Assembly (NCBI RefSeq): GCF_030732865.1
Contig: NZ_JASHKB010000002.1
Coordinates: forward strand, 248,001-312,000
DNA length: 64,000 nucleotides
Direction: 5' to 3'
DNA from: Roseitalea sp. MMSF_3546
GTDB taxonomy: Bacteria; Pseudomonadota; Alphaproteobacteria; Rhizobiales; Rhizobiaceae
Shown: positions 21,280 to 28,467 of the stretch, one piece after another
Layout of the letters: the number at the start of each line of letters is the position of its first letter
Position numbering within the stretch: position 1 is the stretch's first letter
Position numbers and translations under genes: made by a program
Notes under the pieces: generated by a model
Databases searched by the model: none
Told to the model about the DNA's origin: nothing
Seen by the model: the letters and a program-made list of their open reading frames with translations, nothing else

Positions 21280-23115
21280 CTACTTCACCAGTGCCGTCGC
21301 CCCTTGCAGCCAGGCCAGCACCGACTCGTCCTCGATCAACGGCGACAGTTCGCGCCGCACGCGGGCGTGGTAGCGGTTCAGCCAGCGCCGCTCGTGGCGG
21401 TCGAGCAGCTTGGGGTCGATCAGGCGCCGGTCGATCGGCACCAGGGTGAGCGTCGAAAAGCCATGAACCGGAACGTCGCCGCCCTCGGGCAGACGGGCGG
21501 CGTCGACCATCACCAGGTTCTCGATGCGGATGCCGTATTCGCCCGGTCGGTAGCAGCCCGGCTCGTTGGAGACGATCATGCCCGCCTTCAGTTCGGCCAT
21601 GCCGCGCCGTGACAGCGATTGCGGGCCTTCATGCACCGACAGGTAGGAGCCGACGCCGTGCCCGGTGCCGTGCTTGTAGTCGAGGCCCGCGGTCCAGAGC
21701 GGCGCGCGCGCCAGCGCGTCGATGTCGACGCCGCGCGTACCTTGAGGAAAACGGGCGCGGGACATGGCGATCATCCCCTTGAGCACCAGCGTGAAATGGC
21801 GCCTTTGCGTCTGGGTCGGCGGGCCTGTCGGGACGACGCGGGTGATGTCGGTGGTGCCGTCGTCATACTGGCCGCCCGAATCGATCAGGATCAGGTCGCC
21901 GGCCGTTATCCGGCGGTTGGATGTCTCGTCGACGCGGTAGTGGACGATCGCGCCATTGGGTCCCGAACCGCAGATCGTGTCGAAGGCGATATCGCGCAGC
22001 GGCATGCCGAGCCGTTCGCCGGTCTCGGCGCGGCAGGTCTCGAGCTTCCTGACGATGGTTATCTCGTCGAGCGTTTCGGGCGCCTGCGCGTCGAGCCAGG
22101 CAAGGAAACGCACGAAGGCCGCCCCGTCGCGGCGCTGGGCGTTGATGGCGCCGCGCCGCTCGGTGCGGTTCTTGGTCGCGCGCGGGCCGATCGCCGGATC
22201 GGGCGCGTGGACGATCTTGCCGCCCGCCTCGGCGACGATGGCGCCGATGGCGGCATTGACGCGCCCGGGATCGAGCATGATCGGCCGGCGCGAGCGCCGG
22301 GCGAGGGCGGCAAGGCTGTCGGTGAAGGCAACGGGCTCGTGCAGTTCGGCATGGTCGTGCAGATAGGCACGCTCGGAATTGCCCAGCTTGCGCGAATCGA
22401 TGAACAGCAGCGGATCGCCGCGCGAAGGAACGATCGCCCAGCCGAGCGCCAGCGGGGTGTGGGCGACGTCGTGGCCGCGGATGTTGAAGGCCCAGGCTAT
22501 GGAGGCCGGGTCGGTCAGAACGGTCGCCGCGGTCTTGTGCTCGCGTACCGTGCGGGCGAGCGCGGCGAGCTTGCTCTTCGCCGAAACGCCGGCGTGCTCC
22601 ATGGGATGGATGGACACGGGCGCGAGCGGGGCAGGCGGGGCGTCCTGCCAGACGGCGTCGAGCGGGTTGGTGTCGCAATGCACGAGCGTGGCGCCGGCTT
22701 CCGAGCACGCCTTTTCGAACCGCTCGACCTCGCCGATGGTGTGCAGCCAGGGGTCGACGCCAAGCCTCGTGCCCGCGGGAAGGTTCTTCTCGATCCAGCG
22801 GTGGGGCGGGGTGTCGATCAGATCCTCGGGCGTGAAGACGTCCATGTCGGCCTGTTCGCGCAGTTGCAGCGTGTAGCGGCCATCGACGAAGATATGGGCG
22901 CTGTCGGCGAGCACGATCGCCGTGCCGGCCGAACCGGTGAAGCCGGTCAGCCAGGCGAGCCGCTCGGCATTGGGCGGCAGGTATTCGTTCTGATGCGCGT
23001 CGGCATGGGGGACGACGAAACCGTCCAGTTGCATCGTCGCCAGTCGCTTGCGCAGCGCGTGAAGCCGCAGCTTGCCGCGCGTGGCGTCGGAGCGGACGGT
23101 GAAGCTCTGGAACAT
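21280..23115 (-). CDS. pepP: Xaa-Pro aminopeptidase (M24B family)
   Basis: The enzyme removes an N-terminal residue before proline. The 611-residue protein is the long form: two creatinase-like N-terminal domains and a C-terminal pita-bread domain. The metal ligands are visible in DSGGQYDDGTTDITR (two Asp), GTGHGVGSYLSVHEGP (His), NEPGCY (Glu) and GIRIENL (Glu). ATG 23115 starts at MFQSFTVRSD, where the domain begins. It is monocistronic and divergent from the small gene at 23322. Confidence 0.93.
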   Translation of the reverse strand: MFQSFTVRSDATRGKLRLHALRKRLATMQLDGFVVPHADAHQNEYLPPNAERLAWLTGFTGSAGTAIVLADSAHIFVDGRYTLQLREQADMDVFTPEDLIDTPPHRWIEKNLPAGTRLGVDPWLHTIGEVERFEKACSEAGATLVHCDTNPLDAVWQDAPPAPLAPVSIHPMEHAGVSAKSKLAALARTVREHKTAATVLTDPASIAWAFNIRGHDVAHTPLALGWAIVPSRGDPLLFIDSRKLGNSERAYLHDHAELHEPVAFTDSLAALARRSRRPIMLDPGRVNAAIGAIVAEAGGKIVHAPDPAIGPRATKNRTERRGAINAQRRDGAAFVRFLAWLDAQAPETLDEITIVRKLETCRAETGERLGMPLRDIAFDTICGSGPNGAIVHYRVDETSNRRITAGDLILIDSGGQYDDGTTDITRVVPTGPPTQTQRRHFTLVLKGMIAMSRARFPQGTRGVDIDALARAPLWTAGLDYKHGTGHGVGSYLSVHEGPQSLSRRGMAELKAGMIVSNEPGCYRPGEYGIRIENLVMVDAARLPEGGDVPVHGFSTLTLVPIDRRLIDPKLLDRHERRWLNRYHARVRRELSPLIEDESVLAWLQGATALVK

Positions 23116-23321
23116 GGCGGGGGCCTTCGTTAAAGGTTCCTTGCGGGTAGCATATTGCAGACCGGCTACAACCGGTTCGCGCAATGAGTGTTAATGATGC
23201 GTTTATGCACAACTGTTTTGCCATGCGCCGTCCGCATGGGCCAGTTGCGCTTTTCGAACTACTCGATGCGGCCCGCAGGCGCCATGTTGTCAGCCTTGAA
23301 AGGCTCGAAAGGAAACTTGTC

Positions 23322-23507
23322 ATGGCCAGTCCGACACGCAGAAACGTCTTCCGCAATGCTTTGGATGCTGTGGTCGAAGCGCGTTCGCGCCAGGCCGCAT
23401 CCTATGTCAACGGCGCGCTGCTGATGCTCGACGACGAGACGCTGCGGGCCCATGGCTATAGCCGCGACGCGCTCAAGAAGCGTGCGCGCTCGGCCTATCC
23501 GTTCTGA
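23322..23507 (+). CDS. Small basic protein, DUF1127-like C-terminal segment
   Basis: The 61-residue product is rich in Arg and Ala. Its C-terminal half, MLDDETLRAHGYSRDALKKRA, resembles the end of DUF1127 proteins, small Arg-rich proteins of rhizobia linked to RNA and phosphate or carbon responses. ATG 23322 is chosen because AAAGGA lies 8 bases upstream; the frame is also open from 23184. A strong terminator 22 bases after the stop supports a real single-gene transcript. The function is unknown. Confidence 0.65.
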   Translation: MASPTRRNVFRNALDAVVEARSRQAASYVNGALLMLDDETLRAHGYSRDALKKRARSAYPF

Positions 23508-23529
23508 CGCCGGTTGCATGAAGTGCCGG

Positions 23530-23558
23530 AAGGGCGGTCCCGCGGGCCGCCCTTTTTT
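23530..23558 (+). terminator. Rho-independent terminator
   Basis: The arms AAGGGCGG (23530-23537) and CCGCCCTT (23547-23554) flank a 9-base loop that itself contains CCCGCGGG. Six T residues (23553-23558) follow the GC part. It ends the small gene at 23322-23507 just before the convergent prmA stop. Confidence 0.88.
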
Positions 23559-23563
23559 CGTGC

Positions 23564-24445
23564 CTAGCGGCGCAGATGCAATGTCACCCAGCCCTGTCGC
23601 GCGATGGTGCGGCAGTGATGAAGCCCGGCCTGCCGAAAGGCGGCCAGCACCGGCCAGCGCTGGCGCTCCAATATCCCCGAAAGGACGACATCGCCGCCCG
23701 CGGCCAGATGTCGGGCGATGTCCGGCGCCATGCGCATGAGCGGACGGGCCAGGATGTTGGCGACGATCAGATCGAACGGGCCGCGCATCGCAAAGACCGG
23801 GTGCGAAAAGCCGGTCGCCGTCTGGCAGCCGACCAGCGTCGAGACGCCGTTCAGGCGCACATTGCGGCGGGCGATGCGCGTGGCCACCGGGTCGATGTCG
23901 GTCGCCAGCACCGGCGTGCGCGCGCGCCGGGCGATGGCGATGGCCAGCACGGCGCTGCCGGTGCCGAGATCGAGGCTGGCTTGCGGTCGGCGGCGCGCGA
24001 CGATGCGCTCGAGCATGATCAGGCAGCCGGCCGTGGTGCCGTGATGGCCGGTGCCGAAGGCCTGGCCGGCCTCGATCAGGATCGCGATGTCGCCGGCGCG
24101 GACCGCATCGCGCGCGTGGCAGCCGTGGACGACGAAGCGCCCGGCGCGGACCGCGCCCAGACCTTCGAGGGAGCGGGCGACCCAATCGATATCGGGCAGT
24201 TCCTCGCTGCGCAGGCCGAGCGCCTGGACCGGCCGGTCGAGCGCCCGGGCGATCGTCTGCGTGATGGCGGCGATGGTGTCCGGATCGGTTCGGGCATAGA
24301 CCGAAACCTCGGACAGGCCGGTGTCTTCGTCGATCTCGGTCAGGGCCAGAGCCGGCCCGTCATCTTCGAATGCGGCATCGATGCGCTCGAACAGCGCGGC
24401 GGCTTCGTCTCGCGGGGCGGTGAGGAAAAGGCGCGTCTGGCGCAT
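23564..24445 (-). CDS. prmA: Ribosomal protein L11 methyltransferase PrmA
   Basis: PrmA uses S-adenosylmethionine to methylate lysines and the N terminus of ribosomal protein L11. The 293-residue protein has an N-terminal substrate domain and a Rossmann methyltransferase domain. The motifs are GQAFGTGHHGTT before motif I, LDLGTGSAVLAIA (motif I), ATDIDPVATRIA and the catalytic-loop FDLIVANILARPL. It is 4 bases from the SCO gene on the same strand, so the two are probably co-transcribed. Confidence 0.92.
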   Translation of the reverse strand: MRQTRLFLTAPRDEAAALFERIDAAFEDDGPALALTEIDEDTGLSEVSVYARTDPDTIAAITQTIARALDRPVQALGLRSEELPDIDWVARSLEGLGAVRAGRFVVHGCHARDAVRAGDIAILIEAGQAFGTGHHGTTAGCLIMLERIVARRRPQASLDLGTGSAVLAIAIARRARTPVLATDIDPVATRIARRNVRLNGVSTLVGCQTATGFSHPVFAMRGPFDLIVANILARPLMRMAPDIARHLAAGGDVVLSGILERQRWPVLAAFRQAGLHHCRTIARQGWVTLHLRR

Positions 24446-24449
24446 GGGG

Positions 24450-25022
24450 TCAGCTATCGGCCAGATCGCGCAGCTTTTCGATGGCGGTGTCGGGGTTCTC
24501 GCCCCATGCGATCGTCTTGCGGAAGGCGCCGTTGGAATCGAGCAGGAACACCGATGCGGTGTGGTCCATGGTGTAGTCGCCGTCGTCCAGTTCGACGCGC
24601 TTGAAATAGACGCCGAAGCCGCGCGCCATCTCGCGGACGGCTTCGGGTTCGCCGGAAATGCCGCGCACCCGGTCGGTCACCGAAGCCACGTAGTCGCCAA
24701 GCAGTTCGGGCGTGTCGCGCTCGGGATCGATGGTGACGAAATAGGCATCGATGTCCGCGCCCGCCTCGCCGAGCGCGGCGAGCCAGCCATCGAGCTCATA
24801 AAGCGTTGTCGGGCAGATTTCCGGGCAATGGGTGAAGCCGAAGAACAGCGCCGTGGGCTGGCCACGGAAGGCCTGTTCGGTGATCGCCCGGCCGTCCTGA
24901 TCGACCAGTTCGAACGGCACGCCATAGGCCGCCTCGGCCTCCGGCCGGTTCACGACCGAATAGGTGAGGGCGAAGATGGCGATGCCAAGGGCAATGACGA
25001 GGGCGGCGAAGACATAACGCAT
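24450..25022 (-). CDS. SCO1/SenC family copper chaperone
   Basis: SCO proteins deliver copper to the CuA site of cytochrome c oxidase in the periplasm. The 190-residue protein has one N-terminal membrane anchor (FAALVIALGIAIFALTYSVV), then a thioredoxin fold with the copper ligands in THCPEICP (CxxxC) and the His in DYTMDHTAS. All three ligands are present, so the protein should bind copper. It lies upstream of prmA on the same strand. No oxidase genes are in this window. Confidence 0.93.
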   Translation of the reverse strand: MRYVFAALVIALGIAIFALTYSVVNRPEAEAAYGVPFELVDQDGRAITEQAFRGQPTALFFGFTHCPEICPTTLYELDGWLAALGEAGADIDAYFVTIDPERDTPELLGDYVASVTDRVRGISGEPEAVREMARGFGVYFKRVELDDGDYTMDHTASVFLLDSNGAFRKTIAWGENPDTAIEKLRDLADS

Positions 25023-25110
25023 GACAGAACCGGTCCGTGGTCGTTGAGGCCACCGATGTAATGGTTCGGGCGCGCGGTTTCACCTGCGCATTTGGGCGCA
25101 TGGCGCCGGT

Positions 25111-25269
25111 TCACAAGCACCAGGCAAGGCCGGTCTGAAGCAGCGTCACGAAAAGCCCGGTGCCTTCGGCCGCGAACGCCCACAGACCGGCCGCCGCGCC
25201 GGCCACGATCGCGGCGGCGATCGTCACCGCGGCGGGCGGAACGCTCGCATGTGTTCGGGCGGCTTTCAT
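25111..25269 (-). CDS. Small single-span membrane protein
   Basis: A 52-residue frame reads MKAARTHASVPPAAV and then a hydrophobic stretch of about 25 residues, AAAIVAGAAAGLWAFAAEG and beyond, ending LLQTGLAWCL. It lies 88 bases upstream of the SCO gene on the same strand, which would suit a small accessory protein. No family is recognised. GC-rich DNA makes chance frames common, so this is a modest call based on hydrophobic pattern and position. Confidence 0.45.
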   Translation of the reverse strand: MKAARTHASVPPAAVTIAAAIVAGAAAGLWAFAAEGTGLFVTLLQTGLAWCL

Positions 25270-25454
25270 GGAGCGACCATAGAGCGTTCCCGGCGTCCGC
25301 GCCAGTGGCGTGCACCCACGGCCCGGCGCTGCGATCGGCGCTGATTTTGCTTGATCTGGGCAAGACAAGCTTGGCATTGTTGCCGATGGGACCGGTAATC
25401 GGATCGCGGCCGGCAGGGTTCGGGTTCGCCGGCCGGCCATCCGGGGAGGAAGCA

Positions 25455-26264
25455 ATGTCGAGCACCGACAGCAATCACGACGCAGATTCGGGCACGGCGG
25501 TTTCGCCGGCCAGCACCATGCCGGCGGTCAACGCGCTGACGGCCGACGATATCCGGGCGGCGCTTGCCGAGGGCTGGTCGGACTTCAGGCGGGCGCCGCT
25601 GTTCGGCCTGTTCTTCGCCGGGGTCTATGCGATCGGCGGCTTGCTGATCGTGCAGTCGCTGTTCGTCTGGGAGCAGAGCTGGATGATCTATCCGGTGATG
25701 ATCGGCTTTCCGCTGATCGGTCCGTTCGCCGCGGTCGGGCTTTACGAGGTCAGTCGCCGGCTGGCGGCCGGCGAACCGCTGGCCTGGAACGAAGTGCTGT
25801 CCGTCATCCGCGCACAGTCGCGCCGCGAGCTGGCCTTCATGGCCTTCGTCGTCCTGTTCATCTTCTGGATCTGGATGTACCAGGTGCGGCTGCTGATCGC
25901 GCTGGTGCTCGGCCGGATGTCGTTCGCCACCTGGGAAAGCTTTTCGAGCACCGTGTTCACGACCAGCCAGGGATGGACGTTCCTTGCGATCGGCCATGTG
26001 GTCGGCGCGGCGCTGGCGCTGGCGCTGTTCTCGGTCACCGTGATCTCGATCCCCATGCTGCTCGACCGCAATGTGGACTTCGTGACCGCCATGATCACCT
26101 CGGTGAAGGCGGTGTTCGCAAGCCCCGTGGTGATGCTGGGCTGGGGAGCGATCGTCACGCTGGCGGTGATCGCCGGGATAATCCCGGCCTTCCTGGGCCT
26201 TTTGGTCGTCCTGCCGGTCCTCGGCCATACGACCTGGCACATCTACAAGAAGGCCGTGCAATAG
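25455..26264 (+). CDS. DUF2189 family integral membrane protein
   Basis: The 269-residue protein has a polar N terminus of about 35 residues, then LAEGWSDFRRAPLFGLFFAGVY and about six hydrophobic segments, ending LPVLGHTTWHIYKKAV. This start (GW.DF...P) and end (LGHATWHLY-type) are the usual marks of DUF2189. Its function is not known. ATG 25455 has a strong GGGGAGGA site 5 bases upstream. The frame runs further upstream but only into low-complexity sequence. Confidence 0.85.
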   Translation: MSSTDSNHDADSGTAVSPASTMPAVNALTADDIRAALAEGWSDFRRAPLFGLFFAGVYAIGGLLIVQSLFVWEQSWMIYPVMIGFPLIGPFAAVGLYEVSRRLAAGEPLAWNEVLSVIRAQSRRELAFMAFVVLFIFWIWMYQVRLLIALVLGRMSFATWESFSSTVFTTSQGWTFLAIGHVVGAALALALFSVTVISIPMLLDRNVDFVTAMITSVKAVFASPVVMLGWGAIVTLAVIAGIIPAFLGLLVVLPVLGHTTWHIYKKAVQ

Positions 26265-26358
26265 CAGCGGCCGGCCTTGCGCCGCAAAAGGGCGTTGCAT
26301 TGGGCGCGGGAACTCCCCATCTGGCTGATCGTTGATCCGCCGCAAGGGAGCCCCTGCC

Positions 26359-26853
26359 ATGAAACCGTTGTTCCGCCGGGCTTTTCCGGCCCTGTTGTTC
26401 GTTCTCGCCCTGACTGCGCCCGCCTTTGCCGAGGAGGTCGGCGAGGTCGGCGTCGACTGGCTGGGCAACGACATCATCGTCGAGGCGCTGAGCGACCCGG
26501 AGGTTTCGGGCGTGACATGCCATATCAGCTATTTCGAGCGCGGCGTGATCGACCGGCTTCAGAAGGGCAACTGGTTCGAGGACCCCTCCAACTCCTCGAT
26601 CGCCTGCCGGCAGACCGGTCCGATTGCCATCGGCGACATCGCGCTCGACAGCGATGGCGAGGAGGTGTTCAACCAGCGCCGCTCGATCATCTGGAAGCAA
26701 CTCGTCGTCAAGCGCATCTACGACCGGGCCAATGACACGCTGATCTATCTGTCGCATTCGCGCCAGGTGCAGGACGGTTCGGCCAAGATGGCGATCTCGA
26801 CGGTTCCGCTTTACGGCCAGGACGTCGAATGGCGCCGGGGCCGTCCGGAGTGA
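26359..26853 (+). CDS. creA: CreA family periplasmic protein
   Basis: The 164-residue protein has a signal peptide cleaved after APAFA (about residue 24). It carries the CreA core: VDWLGNDIIVEALSDPEVSGVTC, ISYFERG, then SIACRQTGP. CreA proteins are small periplasmic proteins of unknown function. ATG 26359 has AAGGGAG about 8 bases upstream; an ATG at 26332 is less likely. The next gene overlaps its end by 25 bases. Confidence 0.9.
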   Translation: MKPLFRRAFPALLFVLALTAPAFAEEVGEVGVDWLGNDIIVEALSDPEVSGVTCHISYFERGVIDRLQKGNWFEDPSNSSIACRQTGPIAIGDIALDSDGEEVFNQRRSIIWKQLVVKRIYDRANDTLIYLSHSRQVQDGSAKMAISTVPLYGQDVEWRRGRPE

Positions 26854-27797
26854 AGCCGCGCCCCGGCCCGGCGCCCCGGCGCGTGGCGGCGGTGATCAAT
26901 GCCGATGCCTCGACGCTGAAGACCGCCGACATCGACGCCCTGGAAACGGCGATCCGCGCCGCGCTCGGTGCGGGCGGCCACACCGTCGATCTTGCGCGCT
27001 GCGAGGGCGCCGAACTGGTCGCCACGCTCAACGAGGCCGCCGGCAGCGCCGAGCACGACGCGGTGCTGATCGCCGGCGGCGACGGCACGGTTTCGCTCGC
27101 CGCCGGTCTGTGCGCGCAGGCCGGCAAGACGCTGGTCGTCGTGCCGGGCGGCAACATGAACCTCTTTGCGCGATCGCTCGGCCTGCCGCTCGATCCGCTG
27201 GCCGCCGCCGAAGCGCTGGGCCGGGCCGAAACGCGCAAGGTCGACATCGCCTATGCCGGTGATCGGCCCTTCATTCACGAACTCTCGCTCGGGCTGCATC
27301 CCGAACTGATCGAGGAGCGCGACCGGCGCCGCTACGGCTCCCGGCTGGGCAAGCTGGTCGGCACGGCGCGCGCCGCCCTCAAGCTCATCCAGCGGCCGCC
27401 GCATGTGCGCATCTGGCTCGATACGGGCGATGGCGCGCGCGCCGTCGACACGCCGGGGCTGGCCATCAGCAACAACATGCTGGGCAGCGGGCACCTTCCC
27501 TATGCCGACCGGCTCGATCAGGGGGTGCTCGGCGTCTATGTGGTCACCTCGGATCGGCCCGCCGACGTCGCCGCGCTTGCCACCGGGCTGCAGACCGGCA
27601 CCTGGCAGGAACTCGACTTCGTGCGCTGCGAACGGGCGCGCAGCGTGCGGGTGATGCGCTGGCGGTCCATGAAGGCGGCGATCGACGGCGAACTGGTGCG
27701 CCTTGAAGGCCCGGTCGATATCCGCATCGCGCCCGGCGCGCTGTCCGTGCTGGCGCCGGTGGACCGGTCAGTCGGGGCGGTCAGGCAAACGGATTGA
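26829..27797 (+). CDS. Diacylglycerol/sphingosine-kinase-like lipid kinase
   Basis: The 322-residue protein has the DAGK catalytic-domain signature: AVINADASTL at the start, the nucleotide loop GGDGTVSLAAG, and PGGNMNLFARSLGLP. The second domain (VDIAYAGDRPFIHELSLGL onward) is a YegS-like beta sandwich. It probably phosphorylates a lipid, but the substrate is unknown. The start is either ATG 26829 (AGGA 6 bases upstream) or GTG 26850 (GTGA overlap with creA). The final 17 bases overlap the convergent vapC. Confidence 0.85.
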   Translation: MAPGPSGVKPRPGPAPRRVAAVINADASTLKTADIDALETAIRAALGAGGHTVDLARCEGAELVATLNEAAGSAEHDAVLIAGGDGTVSLAAGLCAQAGKTLVVVPGGNMNLFARSLGLPLDPLAAAEALGRAETRKVDIAYAGDRPFIHELSLGLHPELIEERDRRRYGSRLGKLVGTARAALKLIQRPPHVRIWLDTGDGARAVDTPGLAISNNMLGSGHLPYADRLDQGVLGVYVVTSDRPADVAALATGLQTGTWQELDFVRCERARSVRVMRWRSMKAAIDGELVRLEGPVDIRIAPGALSVLAPVDRSVGAVRQTD

Positions 27798-28191
27798 CGA
27801 TGGACAGATTGGCGACGGCGTGGCCGTCCGCCATGTCCTCGCTCAGAAGCGTGTCGCAACCGCCCGCTCGCGCCGCCGCGATGATCATGCAGTCCCAGAT
27901 CGAATAGTTGGTGATGCGGCGCAGTTCGAGGCCGGCGTAGACGAGGTGCTGGGTCACATCGATGATGCCGGTGCGTTGCAGACCGACGACGATGCCACTT
28001 GCTTCGCCATGGGAAATGCGATGGTCGCTGCCCGGCCGGGTTGCCTGGGCGTAGAATTCCAGGAGAACCTGCGTGGATACCCGGAAGTCATCCCGTTGCA
28101 GGATGTTGTAGGCGATGTCCCTCTTGGCCGCTTCGCGGGGATCTTTGGAGATGGCGTAGAGTACGACGTTTGTGTCAACGAAAACGGGCAT
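27781..28191 (-). CDS. vapC: PIN-domain toxin of a VapBC-type pair
   Basis: VapC toxins are PIN-domain ribonucleases. The 136-residue protein begins VFVDTNVVLYAIS (first catalytic Asp), has the central Glu in LLEFYAQATRPG, and carries the later acidic residues in SIWDCMIIAAARAGGCDTLLSEDM. All the expected acidic positions are present, so it should be active. It overlaps vapB by 17 bases and the convergent lipid-kinase gene by 17 bases. Confidence 0.9.
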   Translation of the reverse strand: MPVFVDTNVVLYAISKDPREAAKRDIAYNILQRDDFRVSTQVLLEFYAQATRPGSDHRISHGEASGIVVGLQRTGIIDVTQHLVYAGLELRRITNYSIWDCMIIAAARAGGCDTLLSEDMADGHAVANLSIVNPFA

Positions 28192-28426
28192 CGCCGAGCT
28201 CGCTGTAGAGCTCTTCGCGCGTAAGCCGCCCGGACGCGGAGAACGACTTGATTTGCGCGATCGTATCGTTCTGCAGCTTCAAGAGCCGCTCGAACTCCTC
28301 CTTGCGGCGGGTCTTTTCCTCGAGATAGGCGCGCAGCATTGCGGTCACCGTCGTGTCCTCCTCGGCGGCGAGGATGCGGGCGCGCCGGTAAAGATCGTCG
28401 TCGAGCGAAATCGTGATGTTCTTCAT
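28175..28426 (-). CDS. vapB: VapB-type antitoxin with RHH N terminus
   Basis: The 83-residue protein begins KNITISLDDDLYRRARILAAE, the beta strand and helix of a ribbon-helix-helix DNA-binding domain. A helical C terminus follows (FERLLKLQNDTIAQIKSF), likely to wrap the VapC toxin. It is the first gene of the pair, overlapping vapC by 17 bases, as usual for VapBC. ATG 28426 lies 41 bases beyond the helicase stop, on the same strand. Confidence 0.87.
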   Translation of the reverse strand: MKNITISLDDDLYRRARILAAEEDTTVTAMLRAYLEEKTRRKEEFERLLKLQNDTIAQIKSFSASGRLTREELYSELGDARFR

Positions 28427-28467
28427 GGCCGCACAGTAGCACAGTTTCACAGCGCGGGCGAACGGCC

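Noticed and set aside
21619-23133. Long open frame on the plus strand opposite the aminopeptidase gene
   Set aside because: It is antisense to a clear M24 protease and has the Arg/Gly/Asp-rich composition of a GC-rich shadow frame; no domain is seen.
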